Positions 57,428-63,999 of a stretch of DNA of 64,000 nt are shown one piece after another (the stretch's first letter is position 1; each line of letters starts with the position of its first letter). Location of the stretch: assembly GCA_023406895.1 (NCBI GenBank), contig JAEXTV010000004.1, positions 93,101 through 157,100 on the forward strand, written 5' to 3'. The stretch is from Bacillota bacterium. GTDB lineage: Bacteria > Bacillota > Clostridia > Christensenellales > SZUA-584. The position numbers and the translations under genes were made by a program. The notes beneath the pieces are model-generated. The model saw nothing but the letters and a program-made list of their open reading frames with translations. It made no database searches and had not been told where the DNA came from.

Positions 57428-58286
57428 CGTATTTGTACCCTCCGCTTTCTAAAAATCGCTTGAGCGCTTGCATACGCGCCCGCGTGTCCGTAATCGTGAA
57501 TGTCGCCGTCAAGACTTCGTCCGGGTCTTTCTCTACAACCGGCGTGACTTCGACAACCGGCGCGACCGTTGCGATAACGCGCTCGACCTTCTGAACCGTC
57601 TGCGCTTGCTGTGCCTTGGCCTGTGCTGCCGCTTCAATGCGCTGCCGCTCAAGCTCCTTCGCTTCGTTCCGCTGCCGAACCGTCGTGATCGCCTTAATCG
57701 CGCTTAGACCGTTGGTCTTGTACTCGACCATGATCTCGTCGGCGTTCTCATACGGCGTGATCATTTCGATGTCGTCGGCAACCTTGTCCACGAAAGACGC
57801 GCATTGCTTTTTCAGCCCCGTTTCCGTATCCGACAGGCCGACCTTGATACCGCTTTGCTCGAATGTCAGCCATTGCAGGTTTTTTGACAGCGCATATTCG
57901 TCGAAATACCGAATCACTTTCGCGGCTGTCTTGTCCTTCAATTTCTGCTCGACCTCGTTGATCTTGGCCTTGAGCTTTCCGTCCGCGTCTCGAATCAGCT
58001 TTGTTACGCAATCAGCGAAAACCTGCGAGAACGAATCATATGATGTCATGTATGCGGTTTTCAGCTTGATGCGCTCAGCGTCAAGCGCCTTTTCCATGTT
58101 GTTGAGATTGGCCTTGACCTTTTTGACGGTCTTTACGGTTTCTTCGTTGACGTCGAGTGCCAGCGCTTCGGCAACGGCGGCTTCGATCTTCGGCTTGAGC
58201 GTGATGAGGTTTTGCTTGATCTTCGGCAATTGCTCAATCACCATGAGGTTGTCGGTCGATTCGATAATGGCAAGTTCTTCGCTCAC
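57420..58286 (-). CDS. DUF1351-family phage protein
   Basis: A 288-residue, coiled-coil-rich protein of the DUF1351 type (PKIKQNLITLKPKIEAAVAE, VKANLNNMEKALDAERIKLK, FADCVTKLIRDADGKLKAKI). Members are usually encoded upstream of RecT/Erf recombination genes, as here, and may act in recombination. The GTG start at 58286 is 6 nt after GGAGG and overlaps the AbrB gene stop (GTGA). Confidence 0.8.
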   Translation of the reverse strand: MSEELAIIESTDNLMVIEQLPKIKQNLITLKPKIEAAVAEALALDVNEETVKTVKKVKANLNNMEKALDAERIKLKTAYMTSYDSFSQVFADCVTKLIRDADGKLKAKINEVEQKLKDKTAAKVIRYFDEYALSKNLQWLTFEQSGIKVGLSDTETGLKKQCASFVDKVADDIEMITPYENADEIMVEYKTNGLSAIKAITTVRQRNEAKELERQRIEAAAQAKAQQAQTVQKVERVIATVAPVVEVTPVVEKDPDEVLTATFTITDTRARMQALKRFLESGGYKYDG

Positions 58287-58546
58287 TTCGCACCTCCAAG
58301 CTGCTTGATCTGCGCCATGCACGTATCGCACACCAACGCTTCGTTATCCCCGAACTTATGCGGCTTTGCGCCTTTGCCCTTGCACAGTACGCAGTTCGGG
58401 TTGTACGGACGAATCAGAATACCATCGTCTGTGCCGACAAATTCCACAGTGTCGCCGTCCATCATGTCGTACACGCACCGCAGTTCTTTCGGCAAGCACA
58501 CCCGCCCCAATTGGTCAACCTTCCTCACAATTCCAGTAACCTTCAC
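58283..58546 (-). CDS. AbrB/SpoVT-domain regulator with zinc knuckle
   Basis: An 87-residue protein. Residues 1-50 are an AbrB-type swapped-hairpin DNA-binding domain (GIVRKVDQLGRVCLPKELRC, DTVEFVGTDDGILIRPY). The C-terminal part has two Cys pairs (CVLCKGKG, CDTCMAQIKQ), probably a zinc knuckle. It likely regulates early phage or host genes. The GTG start has GGAGG 8 nt upstream. Confidence 0.85.
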   Translation of the reverse strand: MKVTGIVRKVDQLGRVCLPKELRCVYDMMDGDTVEFVGTDDGILIRPYNPNCVLCKGKGAKPHKFGDNEALVCDTCMAQIKQLGGAK

Positions 58547-58551
58547 TCTCT

Positions 58552-58887
58552 TTACCTCCTAAAAGAATATATTTTGTCGCCGCGTTCTGCAGCTTTGATC
58601 ACATCGTCATAGACCTCAAGCGCATCGGACAGCGTCGGATACTCCTTGATCGGAACAGCACATTTCATACCGTTTGACTCGACATCAGCATAAATCCAGT
58701 ACGTGACGCGCGTGACTTTGTTACGGTTGAACTCGCTCAGCTCCTCATTTTCCTTGTTGTCCTGCCATTCGGCGGGCATCACCGAGAAGTCGTTCGCGTG
58801 GTATGTGCGAGGAAAAGGCTTCATTTCCGGCTTGCCTGTTACAAGGTTTGTGACGCTTATTTCCTGCAAAAAATCAACCTGAATCAT
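58552..58887 (-). CDS. Hypothetical early phage protein
   Basis: A 111-residue protein (MIQVDFLQEISVTNLVTGKP; VTRVTYWIYADVESNGMKCA). GGGAGG 6 nt before the ATG. It overlaps the upstream gene by 14 nt. Unrecognised. Confidence 0.62.
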   Translation of the reverse strand: MIQVDFLQEISVTNLVTGKPEMKPFPRTYHANDFSVMPAEWQDNKENEELSEFNRNKVTRVTYWIYADVESNGMKCAVPIKEYPTLSDALEVYDDVIKAAERGDKIYSFRR

Positions 58888-59083
58888 GGTTGTCCTCCCG
58901 TTTTACCCAGTCGGGGCATTTTTGATTTGGGTTACTATACGGCGGAAACATCGGCATTATCAGTTTGTCATGAGATTCGCAACCTATCGCCGTTTGCGTT
59001 ACCTGAACAAGGTTGCCGCACGTATCGCAAATACCCGAACGGTCATATTCACCGCATTGTCTGACTTTATCAAGCAGCTTCAT
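58874..59083 (-). CDS. Small Cys-rich early protein
   Basis: A 69-residue protein with CGEYDRSGICDTCGNLVQV and a later CPDW, a probable zinc site. ATG at 59083 overlaps the previous stop (ATGA). Unrecognised. Confidence 0.6.
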   Translation of the reverse strand: MKLLDKVRQCGEYDRSGICDTCGNLVQVTQTAIGCESHDKLIMPMFPPYSNPNQKCPDWVKREDNHDSG

Positions 59084-59286
59084 ATCTCCACTTCCTCCGC
59101 TATCTTGATCTTGCCGTCTCTGCCGTACAGCCGCCCGCAGTCCATGCACATGCGGCGTTCGTTCTTCTCGACGTACTCCTCGCCGAGAGCAATCTTGTTT
59201 TTGCATGGCCAGTTATCGCACCGAAATGCGGCAGGCGGCTCCAATGCTTCACCGTATTGTAGAAGCGGGTTTTCATAATTCAGCAT
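59080..59286 (-). CDS. Small Cys-rich early protein
   Basis: A 68-residue protein starting MLNYENPLLQYGEALEPPAA, with FRCDNWPCKNKIALGEEYVE and MCMDCGRLYG, a four-cysteine zinc-ribbon-like layout. GGAGG 9 nt before the ATG at 59286. Unrecognised. Confidence 0.62.
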   Translation of the reverse strand: MLNYENPLLQYGEALEPPAAFRCDNWPCKNKIALGEEYVEKNERRMCMDCGRLYGRDGKIKIAEEVEI

Positions 59287-59428
59287 CGCCGCATTCCTCC
59301 GCAATCAATTCGTTGGCAATGCTCATAAGAACAGCGCGAGTTTTAATCACTTTCGCGGTCTGTTTCTTTTCAGCAAGCATGTCCAGTACTTCTCTGATGG
59401 CAAACAGTTTCTTTGTGGTTTCGCTCAT
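59273..59428 (-). CDS. Small helical early protein, 51 aa
   Basis: A 51-residue helical protein starting MSETTKKLFAIREVLDMLAE. AGGAG lies 7 nt before the ATG at 59428. It overlaps the next gene by 14 nt and is the first gene after the tRNA-like element. Unrecognised. Confidence 0.62.
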   Translation of the reverse strand: MSETTKKLFAIREVLDMLAEKKQTAKVIKTRAVLMSIANELIAEECGDAEL

Positions 59429-59450
59429 GGTATGGCTCCTTTGAATAAAA

Positions 59451-59588
59451 TGGAGAGGAAGGCGGGATTCAAACCCGCATTTTACGCTCAGCTTGCATTA
59501 GCACTGCTCGTTGCTCCCGGTTACGCACTCCCCTTACGTAGCGGTCACAAAGGCTTTGCGTAGCGCCTACCAATTGGCTGACTTCCCC
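59451..59588 (-). ncRNA. tRNA-like structured RNA with a large insert
   Basis: A 138-nt minus-strand element with clear tRNA parts. The 5' end GGGGAAG pairs with 3' CTTCCTC (one G-T), followed by TCCA, so CCA is encoded. The D-arm GCC AATTGGTA GGC has T8, A14, G18, G19 and A21. The T-arm is GCGGG TTTGAAT CCCGC (loop position 56 is T, not C). Between D- and T-arms lie about 84 nt instead of about 24. They can form three hairpins (5'-numbering): 29-33/39-43, 49-54/62-67 with loop AGGGGAG, and 82-84/92-94 with loop GTGCTAA, which resembles a Ser-GCT anticodon loop but on a weak stem. It lies inside the early operon. It could be a disrupted tRNA-Ser, or a purposeful tRNA mimic. Confidence 0.7.
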
Positions 59589-59591
59589 ATG

Positions 59592-59610
59592 ATGGCGCGT
59601 TATGCGCCAT
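59592..59610 (-). other. Hairpin just upstream of the tRNA-like element
   Basis: ATGGCGC and GCGCCAT pair perfectly around a 5-nt loop, between the stop codon at 59615 and the tRNA-like 5' end at 59588. No T run follows, so it is more likely a processing or stability structure than a terminator. Confidence 0.6.
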
Positions 59611-59614
59611 GCGG

Positions 59615-60490
59615 TTATTCTGTCGCTTCGATAATGTTGCCGTCGCAAACCGTATACCATGTATCTGGATTGATTCCGTCTTTTCCGACAATTGCAGTTT
59701 TAGCGTCAATCGTGTTTCCGTCGTCGTCACGCAGCGTAAATACGAGCACTGCGCCAATACCGCCTTTTGCGCGAGAATTGTTATCGCGGCATACAGCGAT
59801 TCCGTTTTCTCCTACTGATGCTGCACCTTCTGTGCCTACTATGGCAGCGCCGTAGTCGCCCGCATTGGCAGCGCCGCAGTCGCCCGCATTGGCAGCGCCG
59901 TAGTTGCCCGCATTGGCAGCGCCGCAGTCGCCCGCATTGGCAGCGCCGTAGTTGCCCGCATTGGCAGCGCCTTTGTAGCCCGCATTGGCAGCGCCGCAGT
60001 TGCCCGCATTGGCAGCGCCGTAGTTGCCCGCATTGGCAGCGCCGCAGTCGCCCGCATTGGCAGCGCCGTAGTTGCCCGCATTGGCAGCGCCGCAGTTGCC
60101 CGCATTGGCAGCGCCGCAGTCGCCCGCATTGTTTGTATCAGCAGACCTGATCTTGTCGCGAAATTTGAACCATTCGAAAAATCCTTCAACAGCAATTTTG
60201 CAAATGGCGGGTATACTTATCTCCGCGCCTATGCGCAATTTGTTTGTCGCGCACTTGCTATCATCATCTGGCTTTCGGTCTATTTCTCCGAGCGGTTCTA
60301 CCTCGAAAAATCTGCTTGTACCGGGCGAATAGTAACTGAAAACGTGATGCGGTGCTTCAACGTAATGTAACCCGTTTTCAGTGCAACGCACAGGGCTTGC
60401 ATCACATTCCGCAATCTCTCCAATTGCATACTGTTTTGTGTTTCCCGACGCAGTACACGTCATGTCTTTTTTCATACCTTTAATCGCCAA
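59615..60490 (-). CDS. DUF7666-type protein with octapeptide repeats
   Basis: A 291-residue protein. Residues 1-115 fit the DUF7666 pattern (KGMKKDMTCTASGNTKQYAI, GLHYVEAPHHVFSYYSPGTS, RFFEVEPLGE, DDDSKCATNKLRIGAEISIP). Residues 124-227 are thirteen octapeptides of the type xxGAANAG (DCGAANAG, NYGAANAG and so on), which should form a regular beta-solenoid like pentapeptide or ice-binding repeats. A small C-terminal domain (GIGAVLVFTLRDDDGNTIDA) caps it. The start is TTG at 60490, 9 nt after GGAGG. Repeats of this kind may vary in number by slippage in frame. The function of the family is unknown. Confidence 0.78.
   Translation of the reverse strand: MAIKGMKKDMTCTASGNTKQYAIGEIAECDASPVRCTENGLHYVEAPHHVFSYYSPGTSRFFEVEPLGEIDRKPDDDSKCATNKLRIGAEISIPAICKIAVEGFFEWFKFRDKIRSADTNNAGDCGAANAGNCGAANAGNYGAANAGDCGAANAGNYGAANAGNCGAANAGYKGAANAGNYGAANAGDCGAANAGNYGAANAGDCGAANAGDYGAAIVGTEGAASVGENGIAVCRDNNSRAKGGIGAVLVFTLRDDDGNTIDAKTAIVGKDGINPDTWYTVCDGNIIEATE
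59810..60121 (-). repeat. 24-bp tandem repeat array, 13 units
   Basis: Thirteen head-to-tail 24-bp units coding for the octapeptides of the DUF7666 protein; the first eleven keep a near-identical GCATTGGCAGCGCCG (plus strand) segment. Changes are mostly in two codons per unit (GAC/AAC, TGC/TAC). Confidence 0.9.
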
Positions 60491-60585
60491 TTTGTTTTAC
60501 CTCCATTGTTTTTTTGAAATTGAAAGCGGAGGGCGTTTATAGCCACATGCCGAGTTTTCGCATGTCCGCAAGGGCTCCGCTTTGT

Positions 60586-60711
60586 TTACTCTTTCGCACT
60601 CTTGCAGTACTTTGAGTACTCGCCTTTTGTGATGTGCCGCGCCAACAGTTCTGCAACGGCAGCGCGGTTCGCGGTTGATTCGGTTTTGATGATAACAATT
60701 TTGCGCTTCAT
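60586..60711 (-). CDS. Small basic protein coupled to cro
   Basis: A 41-residue protein (MKRKIVIIKTESTANRAAVA, ending YSKYCKSAKE). Its ATG overlaps the cro stop (ATGA), the main support. Basic, helical in the middle. Unrecognised. The longer antisense-type frame over the same bases is a shadow. Confidence 0.58.
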   Translation of the reverse strand: MKRKIVIIKTESTANRAAVAELLARHITKGEYSKYCKSAKE

Positions 60712-60977
60712 GATGCGTTACCATCTGATACGGGAACGCATTGTTTAACTTGCGCGTTCGTAAGTTTTTCACAAAAGAAAATATTGCGCCTTTCTTCAAG
60801 CGACAAATCTAGCGCATTTGCGATCTTGTCGAGTGTATCGCTGAGTGTGCCATTGGGGTTTTTAAGGAATGCTCTGAGTGTGTTTTCGGATATGCCGGCT
60901 TTGATGCAAAACAGCCTTTTCTTTCTGAATTTCGAAAAAATAAGTTCTTCTATTTTTGCGGTATCTATTGTGAACAT
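60708..60977 (-). CDS. Cro-like XRE-family regulator
   Basis: An 89-residue helix-turn-helix protein (LFCIKAGISENTLRAFLKNP, LSDTLDKIANALDLSLEERR) that starts the leftward early operon, facing the CI-type gene. GGAGG lies 9 nt before the ATG. It should repress the opposing repressor promoter and favour lytic growth. Confidence 0.85.
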   Translation of the reverse strand: MFTIDTAKIEELIFSKFRKKRLFCIKAGISENTLRAFLKNPNGTLSDTLDKIANALDLSLEERRNIFFCEKLTNAQVKQCVPVSDGNAS

Positions 60978-61013
60978 TTGTTTTTTTCCTCCAATTCTTA
61001 CGAGTGCGTAACC

Positions 61014-61130
61014 AAATTATCACGAATTTTGTCAGAAGTCAATACGAAAAACGCAACTTTTTGAGTTTTTTTGTCGAAATATTGCGTTTTATGCTAAAGC
61101 GCTTGCGTTTTTCGTTCGATATGTTAAAAT
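61014..61130. promoter_or_regulatory. CI/Cro switch: divergent promoters and operators
   Basis: Leftward promoter: TTGACT (61037-61042), 17 nt, TAATTT (61014-61019), driving cro. Rightward promoter: TTGCGT (61103-61108), 16 nt, TAAAAT (61125-61130), driving the CI-type gene. Operators: ACGAAAAACGCAA at 61044-61056 and its exact inverse TTGCGTTTTTCGT at 61103-61115, with a shorter TTGCGTTTT at 61082-61090. One operator abuts the left -35 and the other covers the right -35. Confidence 0.75.
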
Positions 61131-61160
61131 GTAGTAAATAAACTTTTGGGGGCATATAAA

Positions 61161-61511
61161 ATGAGTATTTCTCAACAAATAAAAAACAGGCGTTCTGAGC
61201 TTGGGATTACATTAAAGCAGATAGCCGATCAAGTCGGAGTTTCAGAAGCAACGGTTCAGCGTTGGGAGGCCGGGGTTATTACTAATTTACGATATAGTAG
61301 GATTGTTAAACTTGCAAAGGCGTTGCGTATGCATCCCGGTGATCTTATGGGTTGGGAGGACAAAAACCGTATATATGGCGATGCCCTCCCGCAAGAACTG
61401 CGCGATATTGACGTGGAGTACTTACAATTGGCGAAAAAGCTTATGGATTCACGACTTACGGCTGACGAGATTTCTCGGCTTGTGGATGTGATTCAAGGGA
61501 TTAAAAAATGA
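61161..61511 (+). CDS. CI-like XRE-family repressor
   Basis: A 116-residue repressor. The N-terminal HTH is ISQQIKNRRSELGITLKQIA, DQVGVSEATVQRWEAG; the C-terminal helical part (VEYLQLAKKLMDSRLTADEI) probably dimerises. There is no LexA-type peptidase domain, so induction would not be by RecA-stimulated self-cleavage of this protein. ATG at 61161 has GGGGG 8 nt upstream. Confidence 0.87.
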   Translation: MSISQQIKNRRSELGITLKQIADQVGVSEATVQRWEAGVITNLRYSRIVKLAKALRMHPGDLMGWEDKNRIYGDALPQELRDIDVEYLQLAKKLMDSRLTADEISRLVDVIQGIKK

Positions 61512-61730
61512 TAGGTTGATTATGAGTGCGTCACGCGTTTTTAATGTAATTACTTTAAGCGGCATCTTCCTAAATTTAACCATTGCGATTTCCTCCGTAG
61601 TAGAACTATTGTTCTCATCGTAGCGTAATAGGTGTACAAATATTCGGACAATATCGCGCAAAATAGTAACAATTTCATTATAACTCTAATCAATGGCAAA
61701 TCAAGATAAAAAAGAGGTGGGGTTAAAAAA
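61512..61730. other. Short gap between repressor and membrane gene
   Basis: About 220 bases with no supported gene. Part of it is AT-rich and could hold the promoter of the membrane protein/integrase pair; no clear -35/-10 pair was found. Confidence 0.4.
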
Positions 61731-61994
61731 ATGTTAGATCAAGTGCTATACGATTTTACCAGCGCTGCAGTTCAAGCGGGATTGATTATTGTTATTGCTG
61801 TTATTGTTGGTCTTGCTGTACGCAAACCGATACCGCTATGGGCGTGCTTGCTGGCATCCATTGCGCCGCTCGTTATCTTTGTCTTGGTTCCTCTGGCGAA
61901 TCTGCGTATGGACGTTTTGGGCGGGCTGATCGGTACGATTTGTTTTATGCTGTTATTATATTTCTTGCCGAAACGAAAAAAGAAGGGCGAATAG
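61731..61994 (+). CDS. Small three-helix membrane protein
   Basis: An 87-residue hydrophobic protein with about three transmembrane helices (AGLIIVIAVIVGLAV, LWACLLASIAPLVIFVLVPL, GGLIGTICFMLLLYFL) and a basic end (PKRKKKGE). GAGGTGGGG precedes the ATG. It lies between repressor and integrase, where lysogenic-conversion or superfection-blocking genes often are; a role in excluding related phages is a guess. It ends 3 nt before the integrase start. Confidence 0.68.
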   Translation: MLDQVLYDFTSAAVQAGLIIVIAVIVGLAVRKPIPLWACLLASIAPLVIFVLVPLANLRMDVLGGLIGTICFMLLLYFLPKRKKKGE

Positions 61995-61997
61995 CAA

Positions 61998-63479
61998 ATG
62001 AAAGCCGCAGCATACGCGCGATACTCAACAACTTTTCAAAAAGAAACCTCGATAGCATCTCAGCTTAAGGAGATCGCTTTATATTGTGACAAGAACGACA
62101 TAGACATTGTTGATACTTTTATCGATGAAGCGCAGAGCGGCACGAACACCGACAGGGAAGCGTTCACGCGCCTTGTCGCAGCTGCAAAATTACAACGTTT
62201 TGACGCGGTAATAATTTATGATATATCACGCGGCAGTCGTGATGTTGTGGATTGGTTTTCGTTTAGAAAAGAAATGCAGACGCTCGGTGTTAAGGTTTTT
62301 TCTACAACTGAAAAGCTCGGCGACATATCAGACCCAAACGCTTTTATAACTGAACTGATTACCGTCGGTATAGGTCAACACCAAGTGCTGCAATCGCGGC
62401 AAAAATCCATTGCCGCCCGCGCCGTCGTGGTTGAACGTGGAAAATTTTGCGGCGGCATTCCTCCGCTTGGATATGATATTGTTGATGGCGATTATGTTAT
62501 AAACTCCCGAGAAGCCGAAGCGGTTAGGCTAATTTTCAAAATGTACGCGTCAGGCTCAAGCTATTCGCGTATTATTGACGAAATAGACAAGTACGGACTA
62601 ACTGGAAAGCGCGGCGCTAAGATAAGCAAAACGGCGCTGCACAGCATACTTAAAAACGACAGGTACATAGGCATGTATTCATGGAACCGTAAGCACATGC
62701 GCTATATGAACAAATGGGTCGGGCGGAAACCGAATCCGAATGCTGTTGAAATTGAAAACGGTATTCCGGCAATCATAGATATTGAAACATGGGAGTTGGT
62801 GAGAAAAAGAATGCTTGAGAACAAAAAGAATAAGACAAATAAAAGCCGCGTCGGGCGCGAGTACATTTTATCCGGGCTTATGGTGTGCTCAAAGTGCGGC
62901 AGCGCTTTCGTCGGGTCAACCACGATAAAAGACGAGTACGAATATAAATTTTATACATGTATCGGTAAAAAGCGGGCGCATATCTGCGATGCCAAGAACA
63001 TAGCGGCCAATGAGATTGAGCCGCTGGTCGTCCAGCTTGTAAAGCGCGATCTTTTAAACGGAGATATGATAGAACGCACAGCAGACGCGATCATGTCAGT
63101 TGTCAGCGACAATACAGATAACAGCATAGATGAGTACAAAAAAGATTTAACAGACACTAATGTTAAGATAGGAAATCTGATGCGTTCGCTCGAAACCGGC
63201 ATTGATTCTCAGGCTGTACGCGACCGTCTCGCAGAGCTTGAAAGCAGACGTGGCATACTTAAAGACCGCATAAAAGAAATGAGCGCATCTGCGCCCGTGG
63301 TGAGCCGTGACGCCTTGATTAAGCAGCTTTCCGTTGATGCAAAGCGCGTTGTCGAAGATGAAACGTGCATGAAAGAAATTTTGCATAAGTACATTACAAA
63401 AATACAAGTCGCCGACGATCAGATCATAATTCACTGCGTCGGCGACTTGAACACGGTTGGCTCCCCAGGTTGGGTTTGA
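61998..63479 (+). CDS. int: Large serine recombinase (phage integrase)
   Basis: A 493-residue serine integrase that joins attP and attB. The resolvase domain starts AAAYARYST with catalytic Ser10, then FIDEAQSGTNTDREAFTRLV and IIYDISRGSRDVVDW. The recombinase domain (about 160-270) has GKFCGGIPPLGYDIV and ILKNDRYIGMYSW. The zinc ribbon is VCSKCGSAFVGSTT ... YTCIGKKRAHICDAKN, followed by a coiled coil (about 375-425). The last six codons (GSPGWV) lie in the attachment core and tRNA-Asn gene, so this C-terminus exists only in the integrated state. It starts 3 nt after the membrane gene. Confidence 0.95.
   Translation: MKAAAYARYSTTFQKETSIASQLKEIALYCDKNDIDIVDTFIDEAQSGTNTDREAFTRLVAAAKLQRFDAVIIYDISRGSRDVVDWFSFRKEMQTLGVKVFSTTEKLGDISDPNAFITELITVGIGQHQVLQSRQKSIAARAVVVERGKFCGGIPPLGYDIVDGDYVINSREAEAVRLIFKMYASGSSYSRIIDEIDKYGLTGKRGAKISKTALHSILKNDRYIGMYSWNRKHMRYMNKWVGRKPNPNAVEIENGIPAIIDIETWELVRKRMLENKKNKTNKSRVGREYILSGLMVCSKCGSAFVGSTTIKDEYEYKFYTCIGKKRAHICDAKNIAANEIEPLVVQLVKRDLLNGDMIERTADAIMSVVSDNTDNSIDEYKKDLTDTNVKIGNLMRSLETGIDSQAVRDRLAELESRRGILKDRIKEMSASAPVVSRDALIKQLSVDAKRVVEDETCMKEILHKYITKIQVADDQIIIHCVGDLNTVGSPGWV
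63458..63470. other. Right attachment junction (phage / host tRNA)
   Basis: TGGCTCCCCAGGT, identical to 20763-20775, at the 3' end of tRNA-Asn. Phage DNA (integrase) lies left, host DNA right. The tRNA gene is kept whole because the core supplies its 3' end. Confidence 0.92.
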
Positions 63480-63532
63480 ACCAACGACCCTCCGGTTAAC
63501 AGCCGGATGCTCTACCGCTGAGCTACTGAGGA
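63458..63532 (-). tRNA. tRNA-Asn (GTT), prophage attachment gene
   Basis: A 75-nt tRNA with CCA encoded. Acceptor TCCTCAG pairs with CTGGGGA; anticodon loop CTGTTAA with GTT (complement of 63498-63500); T-loop TTCAAAC. Identical in sequence to the copy at 63801-63875. Its own promoter lies at 63550-63577. Its terminator now lies at 20731-20760, so transcription runs antisense into the integrase gene end. Confidence 0.97.
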
Positions 63533-63549
63533 ACGGTCAACGATTTATT

Positions 63550-63577
63550 ATTATATATGATTCGCTCCTGTTGTCAA
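63550..63577 (-). promoter_or_regulatory. Promoter of the tRNA-Asn attachment gene
   Basis: Minus-strand TTGACA (63572-63577), 16-nt spacer, TATAAT (63550-63555), both perfect boxes, 18 nt before the tRNA 5' end. Confidence 0.85.
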
Positions 63578-63769
63578 GAGGAATGCGTGGCGAATTTTCA
63601 CTGATTTTCGCGGTTTTTTCTTGATCAGAATCGAATGGTCTTATCAGTTTATAGAGAGAAAATGCATTGTCCGAATTTCTGCTCTTAACATTCTGTCTGC
63701 AATCATTTCTCTTCACACTTTTTCAAAGACGGTCAATTTGCCGCATATACGGAAAGAAAAATAGTAAAG

Positions 63770-63800
63770 TAAAAAGCCCAAGACATATATCTTGAGCTTT
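63770..63800 (-). terminator. Terminator of the rRNA/tRNA-Asn transcript
   Basis: Minus-strand AAGCTCAAGA and TCTTGGGCTT pair around a 6-nt loop, followed by five T. It directly follows the tRNA CCA end. Confidence 0.88.
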
Positions 63801-63875
63801 TGGCTCCCCAGGTTGGGTTTGAACCAACGACCCTCCGGTTAACAGCCGGATGCTCTACCGCTGAGCTACTGAGGA
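63801..63875 (-). tRNA. tRNA-Asn (GTT), end of rRNA operon
   Basis: A 75-nt tRNA identical to the one at 63458-63532, CCA encoded. It starts 8 nt after the 5S rRNA end, so it is cut from the rRNA operon transcript. Confidence 0.97.
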
Positions 63876-63883
63876 AAATTGAA

Positions 63884-63999
63884 TCCGGCAGCTACCTACC
63901 CTCCCAGGCCGTTTCCAGCCAAGTACTATCGGCGTATAAGGGCTTAACTTCTGTGTTCGAGATGGGAACAGGTGGATCCCCTTAGCTATCGCCACCGGA
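63884..63999 (-). rRNA. rrf: 5S ribosomal RNA
   Basis: A 116-nt 5S rRNA. The ends TCCGGTGGC and GCTGCCGGA pair to form helix I, and the body holds the usual CACCTGTTCCCATCTCGAAC segment. It marks the end of an rRNA operon that continues beyond the window. Confidence 0.95.

Larger units (their letters stand above)
20763..63470. mobile_element. Temperate podovirus-like prophage, about 42.7 kb
   Basis: Bounded by a 13-bp duplicated core (TGGCTCCCCAGGT) at 20763-20775 and 63458-63470, the 3' end of tRNA-Asn. It carries serine integrase, CI/Cro switch, replication and RecT genes, terminases, portal, scaffold, N4-gp56-type capsid, tail, endolysin and holins. No tape-measure, sheath or tail-tube genes are seen; connector-like proteins, a collar fibre and a giant LPD38 protein after the lysis genes suggest a short-tailed virion. 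No gene appears broken, so it may be inducible. Gene order on the minus strand is early (right) to late (left). Confidence 0.93.

Noticed and set aside
59810..60121. CRISPR array
   Set aside because: The 24-bp units are directly adjacent without spacers and keep a reading frame; they are coding tandem repeats. No CRISPR array was seen elsewhere.
60497..60799. 100-codon minus-strand frame below cro
   Set aside because: It overlaps the end of cro and a coupled 41-codon gene in another frame and has no ribosome binding site of its own.
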